Below are positions 37,921 to 47,638 of a stretch of DNA of 64,000 bases, one piece after another. The notes beneath the pieces are model-generated. The model ran no database searches. It was given only the letters and a program-made list of their open reading frames with translations, and was not told the DNA's origin. Where the stretch lies: the NCBI GenBank assembly GCA_913778495.1, contig CAJYVD010000035.1, positions 1 through 64,000 on the forward strand, written 5' to 3'. The first letter of the stretch is position 1. Each line of letters starts with the position of its first letter. This DNA comes from an uncultured Pantoea sp. GTDB lineage: Bacteria > Pseudomonadota > Gammaproteobacteria > Enterobacterales > Enterobacteriaceae. Position numbers and translations under genes: made by a program.

Positions 37921-39896
37921 GGCTTGTCCTGCAGCTCGACGGTGCGCAGGAAGAAGTCCAGCGTGTTATCGATGGTGGTATCCATCTCCACTGTCGGCTT
38001 CCAGTCCAGCAGGCGACGCGCATTTTTGATCGACGGCTTGCGGTGCTCAACGTCTTGGTAGCCTTTACCGTAATAGCTGCTGCTTTCTACTTCACGGAAA
38101 CCTGCAAAAGGCGGGAAACGATCGCGCAGCGGGTGACGTTCAAAACTGGCCAGCAGATGCTCAGCCAGCTCTTTGATACTGGCTTCGTTATCAGGATTAC
38201 CAATGTTGACAATTTGCCCGTCGCAGTTTTGATGTTTGTTCTCGATGATGCGGAACAGCGCCTCAATACCGTCGCGAATATCGGTAAAGCAGCGCTTCTG
38301 CGCACCCCCATCAATGAGCTTGATCGGCGAGCCTTCCACCAGATTCAAAATGAGCTGGGTAATGGCACGCGAACTGCCGATGCGCGCAGCATTGAGGTTG
38401 TCAAGACGGGGCCCCATCCAGTTAAAGGGACGGAACAGCGTAAAACGCAGCCCCTCTTTTTCACCGTAGGCCCAGATCACGCGATCCAACAGTTGCTTGG
38501 AGACCGAGTAAATCCAGCGCTGTTTGTTGATCGGCCCCACCACCAGATTGGAGTGATCCTCGTCGAAATGCTGATCGGTACACATGCCGTACACTTCGGA
38601 CGTCGACGGGAAAATAATGCGCTTTTTGTATTTCACGCAGTCGCGGATGATCTTCAGGTTCTCTTCGAAATCCAGCTCGAACACGCGCAGCGGATTACGG
38701 GTGTACTCAATCGGCGTGGCGATAGCCACCAGCGGCAATACAACATCGCATTTCTTGATATGGTATTCGATCCACTCGGAGTGGATGCTGATATCGCCTT
38801 CCACAAAGTGGAAACGCGGCTGGTCGAGGAAACGGCTGATGGCATCAGAACTGATATCCAGACCGTAGACCTCGAAATTGTCATCCTGTAACAGGCGCTC
38901 TGTGAGGTGGTTGCCAATAAAACCGTTGACGCCGAGAATCAATACGCGCGTGCGGCGCTTCACAGCAGCCACCGGCTGAGAATACAGCAGCGCACCCGGC
39001 ACCATGCCCAAGCTCTGCGCAAGCTGGCTGCCATTCATAAATACGCCGTTGTCGCTTTGTCCGGTGACCACTTCCAACGCACCCTCACCGCAGGCGATCA
39101 GGAAGGGTTCAACTGACAGCACGGTACCCGGCTTCGCGGCGGGAGCATCGGCGTGGACGCGCCCTTTCCACACCATGAATTTCACGGTACCGGCGTAAGC
39201 AAACGCGCCAGGCCAGGGATAGGTAACCGCACGCACCAGGTTATTCACCTGTTGTGCTGATTTTTCCCAATAAATGCGCCCGTCCTCTGCCGTGCGGCGA
39301 CCAACAACCGTAGCCTCGGCATCATTCTGCGGCGTGGTGGTGACTTCACCGGCTTTTAACTGCGGCAACGTGCCTTCCAGCAGTTGGGTGGCGCAGGCAA
39401 CCAGCTTGCGATGCAGCGTCAGCGCATTGTCTTGCTCATCAATCGCGACGCGCTGCTGGGCGAGAATGTCACCGGCATCGGCGCGTTTCACCATGCGGTG
39501 CAGCGTGACGCCCGTTTCCGTTTCCCCGTTCACCAATACCCAGTTCAGCGGTGCGCGGCCGCGGTATTTAGGCAGCAGTGAACCGTGCAGATTGAATGCG
39601 CCGCGTTTGGCGCTGTTGAGGATCGCGTCGCTCAGCAGCGCCCGATAATAAAAGGAGAAAATATAGTCCGGCGCCATTGCTTTAATGCGCTCCACCCACA
39701 GCGGGTGATTCACATCTTCCGGTGCGTGCACCGGGATGCCCTGTTCTGCCGCCAAACGCGCCACAGAGTCAAAAAAGTGGCTTTCGGAAGAGGTATCCGC
39801 ATGGGTAAAAATCGCGTCAATTTCAAAACCGCTTTTCAACAGCGCAGCAATACCTGCGCAACCCATTTCAGCGTAAGCGAAGACAATCGTTTTCAT
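37917..39896 (-). CDS. arnA: ArnA, bifunctional UDP-Ara4N formyltransferase/UDP-GlcA decarboxylase
   Basis: A 659-aa fusion enzyme. The N-terminal half (about 1-300) is a methionyl-tRNA-formyltransferase-like domain ([25 protein letters not shown], including the His-Gly-Ser-Leu-Leu-Pro catalytic stretch) that formylates UDP-Ara4N. The C-terminal half (about 315-659) is a short-chain dehydrogenase ([25 protein letters not shown] with the Tyr-x3-Lys pair) that oxidatively decarboxylates UDP-glucuronate. The two activities make the first and third steps of the pathway. It overlaps both neighbours by 4 bp. No frameshift is seen. Confidence 0.96.
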   Translation of the reverse strand: MKTIVFAYAEMGCAGIAALLKSGFEIDAIFTHADTSSESHFFDSVARLAAEQGIPVHAPEDVNHPLWVERIKAMAPDYIFSFYYRALLSDAILNSAKRGAFNLHGSLLPKYRGRAPLNWVLVNGETETGVTLHRMVKRADAGDILAQQRVAIDEQDNALTLHRKLVACATQLLEGTLPQLKAGEVTTTPQNDAEATVVGRRTAEDGRIYWEKSAQQVNNLVRAVTYPWPGAFAYAGTVKFMVWKGRVHADAPAAKPGTVLSVEPFLIACGEGALEVVTGQSDNGVFMNGSQLAQSLGMVPGALLYSQPVAAVKRRTRVLILGVNGFIGNHLTERLLQDDNFEVYGLDISSDAISRFLDQPRFHFVEGDISIHSEWIEYHIKKCDVVLPLVAIATPIEYTRNPLRVFELDFEENLKIIRDCVKYKKRIIFPSTSEVYGMCTDQHFDEDHSNLVVGPINKQRWIYSVSKQLLDRVIWAYGEKEGLRFTLFRPFNWMGPRLDNLNAARIGSSRAITQLILNLVEGSPIKLIDGGAQKRCFTDIRDGIEALFRIIENKHQNCDGQIVNIGNPDNEASIKELAEHLLASFERHPLRDRFPPFAGFREVESSSYYGKGYQDVEHRKPSIKNARRLLDWKPTVEMDTTIDNTLDFFLRTVELQDKP

Positions 39897-40879
39897 TGCT
39901 CAATTTCCTGTACAGAGGAGGCATCTTTCTGAGGGTGAATCACACGTTGGATGAAGTAGCGCGGCCGAGCGCGCACATCGTTGTAAATGCGACCGATATA
40001 TTCGCCTAGCAGGCCCATGCCGATAAATTGCGCGCCGACGAAAATAAACAGCACGGCGAACAGCATAAAGACGCCATCGCCTGCCCAGTCGGCGCCCAGC
40101 ACCAGACGTAGCAGGATCAGCACCAGCGAGAAGGCAAACCCGGCCAGCGCAATGATGCTACCGACGATGCTCAATAAGCGCAGCGGCGTGGTGGTCAGGC
40201 AGGTGACGAGGTCATACATCAGGTTAATCAGCTTCATAAAGCTGTATTTAGAGTCGCCAAATTCGCGCTCGGCGTGAGCGACGGGCAATTCGATAGTACG
40301 CCGGGCAAAGGTGTTCGCCAGGATCGGGATAAAGGTGCTGCGCTCGTGGCAATTCAGCATCGCATCAACGATATGGCGGCGGTAAGCGCGCAGCATACAG
40401 CCGTAATCGCCCATGGCTTTGCCGGTCACGCGTTGGATTAACTGGTTGATGGTGCGCGAGGCGCGGCGACGGAACCAACTGTCCTGGCGGTTCTGCCGTA
40501 CGGTGCCCACCACGTCATAGCCCTGCTGTGCCGCGCGCACCAGGTTGGGGATCTCTTCCGGTGGATTTTGCAGATCGGCGTCCAGCGTGATAATCAGATC
40601 GCCGCTAACGTGGCTAAAACCTGCCATGATGGCAGAGTGCTGACCGTAGTTGCGATTTAACAGCACCCCCACCACGTGACTACCGGGCATATCCGCAGCA
40701 TCAGCGATCATTTCGCCTGAGCGGTCGGCGCTGCCGTCATCAACCAGCAGAATCTCATAATCCATGTCCAGCACGGCACAGGCCGCGTCGGTGCGGCGCA
40801 CCAGCTCCGGCAAACTCTCTTGTTCGTTATAAACCGGGATCACCACCGAAATTTTACGAATAGGTTTTTCTTCCAACAT
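39893..40879 (-). CDS. arnC: ArnC, undecaprenyl-phosphate Ara4FN transferase
   Basis: A 328-aa GT2 glycosyltransferase that loads formylated Ara4N onto undecaprenyl phosphate at the cytoplasmic face. The catalytic domain has [35 protein letters not shown] and the DxD-type [16 protein letters not shown]. Two C-terminal transmembrane helices follow (about 235-257 and 268-292). The start at 40879 lies one base after the arnB stop; a longer frame would overlap arnB. Confidence 0.94.
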   Translation of the reverse strand: MLEEKPIRKISVVIPVYNEQESLPELVRRTDAACAVLDMDYEILLVDDGSADRSGEMIADAADMPGSHVVGVLLNRNYGQHSAIMAGFSHVSGDLIITLDADLQNPPEEIPNLVRAAQQGYDVVGTVRQNRQDSWFRRRASRTINQLIQRVTGKAMGDYGCMLRAYRRHIVDAMLNCHERSTFIPILANTFARRTIELPVAHAEREFGDSKYSFMKLINLMYDLVTCLTTTPLRLLSIVGSIIALAGFAFSLVLILLRLVLGADWAGDGVFMLFAVLFIFVGAQFIGMGLLGEYIGRIYNDVRARPRYFIQRVIHPQKDASSVQEIEQ

Positions 40880-40880
40880 C

Positions 40881-42017
40881 TCACACTCCAGCAATGGCGC
40901 GTAGCGCACTGATTACGCGCGTAACATCGTCATCGTGCATATCAGGGAACAGCGGTATGGAACAAATGCGATCGCTGTTCCACTCCGTGTTGGGCAGCGA
41001 AAGCTGCGGATAGCGTTCGCGGTAATACTTGTGGGTATGGGCGGCGCGGAAATGCAGGCCAGTACCGATATCCTGCGCTTTCAGGGCTTCCATCAGCGCA
41101 TCACGGCTGAGGCCGCAGGTGGCTTCATCAACGCGGATGATGAAAAGGTGCCACGCATGCTGATGCGGCCAGTTCGGCTGAGCCAGCGGCAGGAAAGGCG
41201 TGTCCGCCAATTCACGCAGATAGCGCTGGGCGATCTCCGCTCGGCGCGCATTGATGCTGGAGAGTTTATTGAGCTGAACCAGCGCAATCGCCGCGCTAAT
41301 GTCGGGCAGGTTATATTTGAAACCGGGCATAATCACTTCAGCCTGCGGCTTGCGGCCATGGGTGTGACGATCGTAGGCATCAACGCCCAACCCGTGGAAT
41401 TTCAGGCTACGTATACGATCGGCCAGAGCTGCATCATCCGTCACCACCAGCCCACCTTCTGCGCAGGTGATATTTTTAATCGCGTGGAACGAGAAAATCG
41501 CCGTGCCCTGTGCCCCGATGTGTTGGCCTTTGTAATAGCAGCCTGCCGCGTGGGCAGCATCGTCAACGATCGGAATGCCATGACGTGCGCCAATGGCGCG
41601 CAGCGCGTCGATATCCGCAGGCGCCCCGGCGTAATGCACGGGAATGATGGCGCGAGTACGCGGGGTGATCGCCGCCTCAACCGCCTCTGGCGTGACCATT
41701 AGCGTCTCGCGGTCAACATCAATCATCACCGGTGTGGCGCCCAGCAGCGTAATAATGTTGATCGTGGAGACCCACGTGAGCGAAGGGGTAATCACTTCAT
41801 CCCCGGGCTGAATGTCTAACGCCATCAGCGTAACGTGCATGCCGGCCGTCGCGGAACTGACCGCAATCGCGTGCTGATTACCGGTCAATTCGCAAAAAGC
41901 CTGCTCCAGCGCCGCGTTTTTAGGTCCGGTGGTGATCCAGCCGGATTCAAACACCGCCTTTACTGCCTCAAGCTCTTCCTCACCCAGAGAAGGACGAGAG
42001 AAGGGAAGAAAAGTCAT
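40881..42017 (-). CDS. arnB: ArnB, UDP-Ara4O aminotransferase
   Basis: A 378-aa PLP-dependent DegT/DnrJ/EryC1-type aminotransferase, the second cytoplasmic step of Ara4N synthesis (UDP-4-keto-arabinose to UDP-Ara4N, with glutamate as donor). The opening [30 protein letters not shown] is standard. The PLP Lys lies in [16 protein letters not shown]. It is the first gene of arnBCADTEF. A PmrA-box-like element upstream near 42240 suggests polymyxin/iron/acid control by PmrAB, whose genes are not in this window. Confidence 0.95.
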   Translation of the reverse strand: MTFLPFSRPSLGEEELEAVKAVFESGWITTGPKNAALEQAFCELTGNQHAIAVSSATAGMHVTLMALDIQPGDEVITPSLTWVSTINIITLLGATPVMIDVDRETLMVTPEAVEAAITPRTRAIIPVHYAGAPADIDALRAIGARHGIPIVDDAAHAAGCYYKGQHIGAQGTAIFSFHAIKNITCAEGGLVVTDDAALADRIRSLKFHGLGVDAYDRHTHGRKPQAEVIMPGFKYNLPDISAAIALVQLNKLSSINARRAEIAQRYLRELADTPFLPLAQPNWPHQHAWHLFIIRVDEATCGLSRDALMEALKAQDIGTGLHFRAAHTHKYYRERYPQLSLPNTEWNSDRICSIPLFPDMHDDDVTRVISALRAIAGV

Positions 42018-42232
42018 AAACTCACCTTATATTTTGAGCGCAACATTATTGCTAAAACTGATGCAAATAAACGCATCCCAATTAGACATCGAATAACTTG
42101 CTAATTAAAGTGCTGTACGGCATGACATTTATGAAAATCAACCAAGCAGCACAAAATGTCAAGCTCTGATAACCCCAACAAAAACATAAGTCACGCTTTA
42201 TTGTTTAATGCCAAATACTCTACGGAGGAAAA

Positions 42233-42249
42233 CTTAACGCAACATTAAA
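42233..42249 (-). promoter_or_regulatory. Degenerate PmrA-box-like site facing arnB
   Basis: On the minus strand the sequence is TTTAAT-GTTGC-GTTAAG. Compared with the PmrA consensus YTTAAK-N5-YTTAAK it has one mismatch in the second half-site. It lies about 216 bp upstream of arnB. Confidence 0.4.
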
Positions 42250-42440
42250 TAAGCGACCGTTCTTTGGCCTTTTTCTTATCCGTTGATGATTGGTAGAAGT
42301 TTCTGATGTAAACCGCCGCTATTCAGCACACCTTTGGTTTCAGAGAGATGAATCCGCGTTCAGGTGGCGCGAAGCGCACGCGTGCTGATTAAAAGAAAAG
42401 AGGATGAAAACAGGGGGAATAACCGTTAATACCCACAAGG

Positions 42441-42457
42441 CTTAAGGTTAAATTAAG
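42441..42457 (+). promoter_or_regulatory. PmrA box near the 67-aa gene
   Basis: CTTAAG-GTTAA-ATTAAG closely matches the PmrA box as two TTAAG half-sites spaced by 5 bp. It also reads as a match on the other strand (CTTAAT-TTAAC-CTTAAG). It is 51 bp upstream of the small gene at 42508 and 424 bp from arnB, so it could serve either or both. Confidence 0.6.
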
Positions 42458-42507
42458 TTTGATTCCCTAAGCTGATCCCACGTTCCTGATAGCGCATTGA
42501 GAGCAGC

Positions 42508-42711
42508 ATGGCAGCAGACAGATTAGGCGAAGCGGCATTGCGCCGTCATCATATTGGCGTCAAAACCAAAGGCGTGCGTTTCCGCGGCGCGCATTATGTT
42601 TTCCGCTACAGTGCAGGCCACTATGAGGTGTTTCTTGATGAACAACGCGTGATGTCACTTCCTACCCGCCATTTACTGGAGGCGATTGCACAGTTTAAGC
42701 AGCAGTTATAG
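42508..42711 (+). CDS. Small basic protein of unknown function (67 aa)
   Basis: I do not recognise the family. The sequence (MAADRLGEAALRRHHIGVKT; GAHYVFRYSAGHYEVFLDEQRVMS; LEAIAQFKQQL) is basic, rich in His/Arg/Tyr, and has no signal peptide or membrane helix. It looks like a small folded alpha/beta protein. The Shine-Dalgarno (GAGAG) is moderate. It is divergent from the arn operon and has a PmrA-like box 51 bp upstream, so it may belong to the same stress response. Confidence 0.6.
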   Translation: MAADRLGEAALRRHHIGVKTKGVRFRGAHYVFRYSAGHYEVFLDEQRVMSLPTRHLLEAIAQFKQQL

Positions 42712-43057
42712 CGCGTTTTACCGCCCACCTTTTTATAGAGAAATTCCCTTATGTGCTCACCGGTGTGAGCGCGATCGGGGCGTTACAAACGGTGCCAAAA
42801 ACACCCCGGGAGCCATAAGTTGTTCCATTCCCTCGAAAATTTACTTTTTGCGCCGTAGGGCTTACCCATTTAGGGTGGCCAAAATCTGGCCAACGCCCTG
42901 ATTCTTTTATAAAAACGATAAACATTTCAAAACAAAATTAATCATTGTGATGTAGGTCAAAAGGCTCTATATTGGCCGCGCTTTTTACAAAGCTGATACT
43001 TTTTTGTTCAATTTAGTCAATCGGCCAGCCATGACGAGCCCCGGTTGAAGGAGAGAT
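42712..43057. other. Promoter and leader region of dat-ddc
   Basis: A 346-bp non-coding region. It has a possible structured segment at 42857-42899: outer stem AGGGC/GCCCT enclosing a TGGCCA...TGGCCA hairpin, followed by ATTCTTTTAT. This could terminate the 67-aa gene. A sigma-70 promoter follows at 42945-42973. Confidence 0.5.
42945..42973 (+). promoter_or_regulatory. Sigma-70 promoter for dat-ddc
   Basis: TTGTGA (42945-42950) and TATATT (42968-42973) are separated by 17 bp, about 85 bp before the dat start. The fit to consensus is good and no other candidate is as strong. Confidence 0.65.
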
Positions 43058-44443
43058 ATGATGACGGATAAAGTCCGTATTGATAATTTTGGTGCCCATT
43101 CATTCAACGGAAACAACGACGCATTCTTGGCCCGTCAGGCTGAGTTTGAATCTAACGTCAGGAGTTACCCGCGCAAGTTGCCTTTAGCGATTGCCAAAGC
43201 CAACGGCGTGTGGATCACAGATGTTGAGAATAAACAATATCTTGACTGCCTGGCCGGCGCAGGGACGCTGGCACTTGGTCATAACCATCCTGATGTTCTG
43301 CAGAGCATTCAAAATGTCATTACCAGCGGCTTGCCGTTACATACTCTGGATCTTACGACGCCTCTGAAAGACCAGTTCTCTGAATCGCTGCTCTCGCTGC
43401 TGCCAGGTCAGGGTAAAGAATATTGCCTGCAATTCACCGGCCCTTCTGGCGCAGACGCCGTCGAAGCCGCGCTGAAGCTGGCCAAAAAAGTCACCGGTCG
43501 TAGCGGCGTCATCAGCTTCTCTGGCGGCTATCACGGGATGACCCATGGTGCACTGTCGGTTACGGGCAATCTTTCACCGAAAGAAGCGGTAGACGGCATG
43601 ATGCCTGAAGTGCAGTTTATGCCGTATCCACACCAGTATCGCTGCCCGCTGGGCATCGGTGGTGAGGCAGGCGTCAAAGCACTGACTTACTACTTCGACA
43701 ACCTGATCAACGACGTTGAGAGCGGCGTTCGCAAGCCTGCGGCGGTGATTCTGGAAGCCGTTCAAGGTGAAGGCGGCGTGAACCCGGCACCGGCTGAATG
43801 GCTGCAGCGCATCCGTAAAGTCACAGAAGAGCACGGCATTCTGCTGATCCTCGATGAAGTCCAGGCAGGCTTCGCGCGCACAGGTAAATTCTTCGCGTTC
43901 GAACACGCTGGCATTCAGCCAGACATCATTGTGATGTCCAAAGCGGTCGGCGGCGGTTTGCCATTGGCCGTACTGGGTATCAAGAAGAAATTTGATGCCT
44001 GGTCGCCTGGTCACCACACCGGTACCTTCCGCGGCAACCAGCTGGCGATGGCCACTGGCCTTGCCACGCTGAAAATTCTGACCGAGCAGAACATCGCGGC
44101 GAAAGTTGCCGCTCAGGGCGAATGGCTGAAAGCTCAGCTGAAAGAGATGGCTAAGCGCTTCCCGGTTATCGGCCACGTGCGCGGTCTCGGCATGATGATC
44201 GGTATCGAAATTGTTAAGCCGCACGAAGCCGCCGATCACATGGGCAGCCTGCCTGCTGACGGAGAGCTCTCTGCGCTGCTGCAGAAGAAGTGTTTTGAAG
44301 CGGGTCTGATCCTGGAGCGCGGCGGTCGTCATGGCGCGGTACTGCGCCTGCTGCCATCGCTGCTGATCACTGACGAAGAGCTGGCGATTTTCCTGGATAA
44401 ATTTGAGCAGGCGCTGATTGGCGCTGGCGTCAAACCTGTGTAA
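43058..44443 (+). CDS. dat: Diaminobutyrate-2-oxoglutarate aminotransferase (Dat)
   Basis: A 461-aa class III PLP aminotransferase that makes L-2,4-diaminobutyrate from aspartate-semialdehyde with glutamate as amino donor. Landmarks are [60 protein letters not shown] and PLP Lys295 in [12 protein letters not shown]. It differs from the ectoine enzyme EctB in context: ectA/ectC are absent and ddc follows 12 bp later. The pair therefore makes 1,3-diaminopropane. GAAGGAGAG precedes the start. Confidence 0.93.
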   Translation: MMTDKVRIDNFGAHSFNGNNDAFLARQAEFESNVRSYPRKLPLAIAKANGVWITDVENKQYLDCLAGAGTLALGHNHPDVLQSIQNVITSGLPLHTLDLTTPLKDQFSESLLSLLPGQGKEYCLQFTGPSGADAVEAALKLAKKVTGRSGVISFSGGYHGMTHGALSVTGNLSPKEAVDGMMPEVQFMPYPHQYRCPLGIGGEAGVKALTYYFDNLINDVESGVRKPAAVILEAVQGEGGVNPAPAEWLQRIRKVTEEHGILLILDEVQAGFARTGKFFAFEHAGIQPDIIVMSKAVGGGLPLAVLGIKKKFDAWSPGHHTGTFRGNQLAMATGLATLKILTEQNIAAKVAAQGEWLKAQLKEMAKRFPVIGHVRGLGMMIGIEIVKPHEAADHMGSLPADGELSALLQKKCFEAGLILERGGRHGAVLRLLPSLLITDEELAIFLDKFEQALIGAGVKPV

Positions 44444-44455
44444 TTGGAAGAGTAA

Positions 44456-45913
44456 ATGTCTGAAGTAAACCCGATTCTGGCCGCCTCCGCATCAAGCATT
44501 GAGGCGTACCAGCAGGCGATTGCCCAAAGCAGCGCCGCGGTTGTGCAGTGGCTGCAACAGCCTGAGATGTATCAAGGCAAAACCGTTGCCGAACTGCGCG
44601 AGCGTATCACGCTCGACTTCAATCCTAACGGCCTGGGTAACCAGGCCGCGATTGAGCGCGCGATTGAATATTTCTTGAAAGACAGCCTGTCTGTGCATCA
44701 CCCGCAATGCGTGGCGCACCTGCACTGCCCAAGCCTGGTGGTCAGCCAGGCGGCAGAAGTGCTGATTAACGCCACTAACCAGAGCATGGACTCGTGGGAT
44801 CAAAGCCCCTCCGCCACCATCATTGAGATCAAACTCATTGAATGGCTGCGTGCTCAGGTGGGGTATCCGGCGGGCGATGCGGGTGTCTTCACCAGCGGCG
44901 GCACACAAAGTAACTTGATGGGCCTGATGCTGGCGCGTGATGCGTTCTATGCGCGTCAGGGTCATTCGGTCCAGCAGGATGGCATCAGCGGCGATCTGCG
45001 CAAAATTAAAGTGCTCTGCTCGGAAAACGCCCACTTCTCGGTGCAGAAAAACATGGCGTTGCTTGGCCACGGCTATCAGTCGGTGGTGCAGGTAAAATCA
45101 GACGCCTTTGCGCGCATGGACATCAACGATCTGAAAGCCAAACTGGCGCAGGCGCAGGCCAACGGCGAGCAGATTCTGGCGATTGTCGCCACGGCGGGCA
45201 CCACCGATGCAGGCGCGATCGATCCGCTCGGTGAGATCGCGGATATCGCTGCCGAGCACAACATCTGGGTTCACGTGGATGCGGCATGGGGCGGCGCGCT
45301 GCTGCTGTCTGAAAAGTACCGTGACTACCTTAACGGTCTGGAGCGCGTGGACTCTGTCACGCTGGACTTCCACAAGCAGTATTTCCAGACCATCAGCTGT
45401 GGCGCGTTCTTGCTGAAAGATGCGCGTCACTACGAGCTGATGCGCTATCAGGCAGCGTATCTGAACTCTGAGTTTGACGAAGAGGCAGGCGTACCGAACC
45501 TGGTGTCCAAGTCGCTGCAAACCACCCGCCGTTTCGACGCGCTGAAACTGTGGATGGGCCTGGAAGCGCTGGGTCAGAAACAGTATGCGGCCATTATCGA
45601 TCATGGCGTGACGCTGGCGCAGGATGTGGCGCAGTACGTCAACGCGACGCCGCGCTTTGAGCTGGTGATGCAGCCGCAGCTGGCCAGCGTTCTGTTCCGC
45701 TATCGTCCAGAGCAGATGTCTGATACTGCGCAGATTGCGCTGTTCAATCAACGTATCGGCGATGCGCTGCTGGAGTCTGGCCGCGCAAACGTGGGCGTGA
45801 CCGAACATCAGGGGGTGACGTGCCTCAAGCTTACGCTGCTGAACCCAACGGTGACGTTGGATGACATCAAGCTGCTGCTGGCGCTGGTAGAAAAAACCGC
45901 CAAACAGCTTTAA
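44456..45913 (+). CDS. ddc: L-2,4-diaminobutyrate decarboxylase (Ddc)
   Basis: A 485-aa group II PLP decarboxylase converting 2,4-diaminobutyrate to 1,3-diaminopropane. VFTSGGTQSNLMGLMLARDAF, HVDAAWGGALLL and the PLP-binding Lys307 in VTLDFHKQYFQTISCGAF match the Ddc/PvdH-associated group. It follows dat by 12 bp with GGAAGAG as ribosome-binding site, and a strong terminator follows. The product may serve polyamine functions; no siderophore genes are in the window. Confidence 0.93.
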   Translation: MSEVNPILAASASSIEAYQQAIAQSSAAVVQWLQQPEMYQGKTVAELRERITLDFNPNGLGNQAAIERAIEYFLKDSLSVHHPQCVAHLHCPSLVVSQAAEVLINATNQSMDSWDQSPSATIIEIKLIEWLRAQVGYPAGDAGVFTSGGTQSNLMGLMLARDAFYARQGHSVQQDGISGDLRKIKVLCSENAHFSVQKNMALLGHGYQSVVQVKSDAFARMDINDLKAKLAQAQANGEQILAIVATAGTTDAGAIDPLGEIADIAAEHNIWVHVDAAWGGALLLSEKYRDYLNGLERVDSVTLDFHKQYFQTISCGAFLLKDARHYELMRYQAAYLNSEFDEEAGVPNLVSKSLQTTRRFDALKLWMGLEALGQKQYAAIIDHGVTLAQDVAQYVNATPRFELVMQPQLASVLFRYRPEQMSDTAQIALFNQRIGDALLESGRANVGVTEHQGVTCLKLTLLNPTVTLDDIKLLLALVEKTAKQL

Positions 45914-45936
45914 CGCCTGAGCGCGGTAGGTACAGT

Positions 45937-45973
45937 AAGCCGGTCACGGGTCAACCTGACCGGCTTTTTTATT
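45937..45973 (+). terminator. Terminator of dat-ddc
   Basis: A perfect 10-bp stem AAGCCGGTCA/TGACCGGCTT (45937-45946, 45957-45966) is followed by TTTTATT. Confidence 0.93.
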
Positions 45974-46020
45974 GGCCCTCTGCGCGCTCGTTTTCAGCAT
46001 GATGCGGCGGTGTGCCCTCC

Positions 46021-47529
46021 TCAGCCTCGCTCCACGCCCTCTTTTTTCACAATCCCTGCTTCAACCAGACACGCTTTCAGAATGCCAAACGCATCCTGAC
46101 ACTGGCGTTCGTCCACGCAGGCATAGCCCAGGAGCAATCCGCGCTGCGCTTGCGGCAGCATGTAGTATTGCGACAGCGGACGCACCTTCACGCCGCGCCG
46201 CAGCGCCAGCGCCGCGATCGCCACATCATCACAGCCAGCCGGCAGATGGATGACCAGATGCAAACCGGCTTCATGGGATGCCTGGGGCATAAACGCCGGC
46301 CCCAAATAACGCGCAATCAAACCGGCCAGAAAGCGGCGACGCTGACTGTAGAGCTTGCGCATGCGGCGAATATGCGCCACGTAATGGCCTTTTTGAATAA
46401 ACTCCGCCAGCGCACGCTGAACCAGCAGATGCCCGCCGCGATAGAGCTCCGCCGCCGCGATACGCAGCGGCTGCGCCAGCGACTTCGGCACCACCAAATA
46501 GCCGATGCGCAGCGCAGGATAGAGCGTTTTACTGAAGGTCCCCATATAAATCACCGGCGCATCAGGCTCAAACCCCTGCAAGGCGGGAAAAGGCTGACCG
46601 GCAAAACGAAACTCGCTGTCGTAATCATCTTCCACCAGCCACGTCTTGTGCTTGCGCGCCAGATCAAGCAGCTGCTTGCGGCGCTCAAGGCTTAAATGCA
46701 CGCCCAGCGGATATTGATGTGACGGTGTCACGAAGATCATTTTTGGCGCACGCGCTCGCGGTGCCAAATCGGGGACAATGCCCTGTGCGTCCACCTCTCG
46801 CGCCTGAATTTTCAAGCCGTTGATGCGCAGGAGATTACGCGTTCCCCAGTAACCCGGCTCTTCTATCCACACCGTGTCACCCGAATCACAGAGCACGCGC
46901 GTCACCAAATCCACCGCTTGGTGGATCCCTTCGGTGATGATGATTTGATCGGCCTCGGCACGCACCGACCGGGCGACGCTGAGATAATCCGCCAGCGCCT
47001 CGCGCAACTGAGGACAACCGCCGTTGCTGCTGTAAATCAGACGATCCACTTCCGGCTGGCGGCTAAGTCGCGCCTGAATCTGACTAAATAACTTGTGGGG
47101 AAACTGGGTGACATCCGGTGCGCCAGGCACAAACGCGCCCCACTGGTAAGGCGACGCGTTAGCGTGGCCGAGCAGAGAGGCCCCGCGCTTGGAGATCGCC
47201 GCTAAGCTGCGCGGGGAGGCGGTAAAAGCTTCCGGCGTACGCTGACTGTTTAACGATCCCTCAGGCAAATTCTCTGCAATCCAGGTGCCGCTGCCGGTAC
47301 GGGCAGTCACATAGCCTTGTGCCATCAAATTTTCATAAACGTTCAGTACCGTATTGCGCGATACTGACAGCTCCCGCGCCAGATCGCGCGTCGCCGGCAA
47401 GCGCGTCGCGCGGGGAAACACGCCCTCGGCGATGGCGGTTTGCATACAGGTGAGCAGTCGCTGCTGCAACGTTCCCTCCGTAACAAACTGCAAGCGCTCT
47501 AATACATGATCGGCGTATAAACTCCGCAA
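46021..47529 (-). CDS. gabR: GabR/MocR-type PLP-dependent transcription regulator
   Basis: A 502-aa MocR-family regulator. The N-terminal GntR winged helix (LLTCMQTAIAEGVFPRATRLPATRDLARELSVSRNTVLNVYENL, about 24-70) is fused to a fold-type I aminotransferase domain (about 130-490) with PLP Lys334 in GTFSKTLYPALRIGY. It is divergent from gabT-gabP, so it most likely activates GABA catabolism when PLP-bound GABA is present, as GabR does in Bacillus. The best start is TTG at 47529, preceded by GGAGGGAG at ideal distance; no ATG is better placed. Confidence 0.85.
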   Translation of the reverse strand: MRSLYADHVLERLQFVTEGTLQQRLLTCMQTAIAEGVFPRATRLPATRDLARELSVSRNTVLNVYENLMAQGYVTARTGSGTWIAENLPEGSLNSQRTPEAFTASPRSLAAISKRGASLLGHANASPYQWGAFVPGAPDVTQFPHKLFSQIQARLSRQPEVDRLIYSSNGGCPQLREALADYLSVARSVRAEADQIIITEGIHQAVDLVTRVLCDSGDTVWIEEPGYWGTRNLLRINGLKIQAREVDAQGIVPDLAPRARAPKMIFVTPSHQYPLGVHLSLERRKQLLDLARKHKTWLVEDDYDSEFRFAGQPFPALQGFEPDAPVIYMGTFSKTLYPALRIGYLVVPKSLAQPLRIAAAELYRGGHLLVQRALAEFIQKGHYVAHIRRMRKLYSQRRRFLAGLIARYLGPAFMPQASHEAGLHLVIHLPAGCDDVAIAALALRRGVKVRPLSQYYMLPQAQRGLLLGYACVDERQCQDAFGILKACLVEAGIVKKEGVERG

Positions 47530-47587
47530 TTGGCTCCCTCCTTTTCTCTAAAAGTGGCTCTGGCAACGTGGCGCCGTGCAGGCATAA

Positions 47588-47623
47588 ATAAGCGTGTTTG
47601 TCGTGTTTTGTAAAGACGCTTAT
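47588..47623. promoter_or_regulatory. Inverted repeat in the gabR/gabT intergenic region
   Basis: ATAAGCGT (47588-47595) and ACGCTTAT (47616-47623) are perfect complements separated by 20 bp, within the 109-bp gap between the divergent starts. It is a candidate GabR-type operator. A cluster of GTGGC/TGGC direct repeats lies beside it (about 47555-47572). Confidence 0.45.
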
Positions 47624-47638
47624 CGCTAAGGAAAGGTT

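Larger units (their letters stand above)
42018..42507. other. Intergenic region upstream of the arn operon
   Basis: A 490-bp AT-rich region between divergent arnB and the 67-aa gene. It contains two PmrA-box-like sequences (42233-42249 and 42441-42457), listed separately. No further gene is seen. Confidence 0.6.

Noticed and set aside
38043-38891. 282-codon frame opposite arnA
   Set aside because: Antisense shadow; arnA has continuous strong homology in its own frame.
37917-39896. Possible gene fusion error in arnA
   Set aside because: The two-domain formyltransferase/decarboxylase layout is the normal form of ArnA.
43058-44443. Ectoine biosynthesis (ectB)
   Set aside because: No ectA or ectC is present and ddc follows immediately.
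44456-45913. Glutamate decarboxylase instead of Ddc
   Set aside because: Placement directly after dat and the VTLDFHKQYFQ active-site stretch fit diaminobutyrate decarboxylase better.
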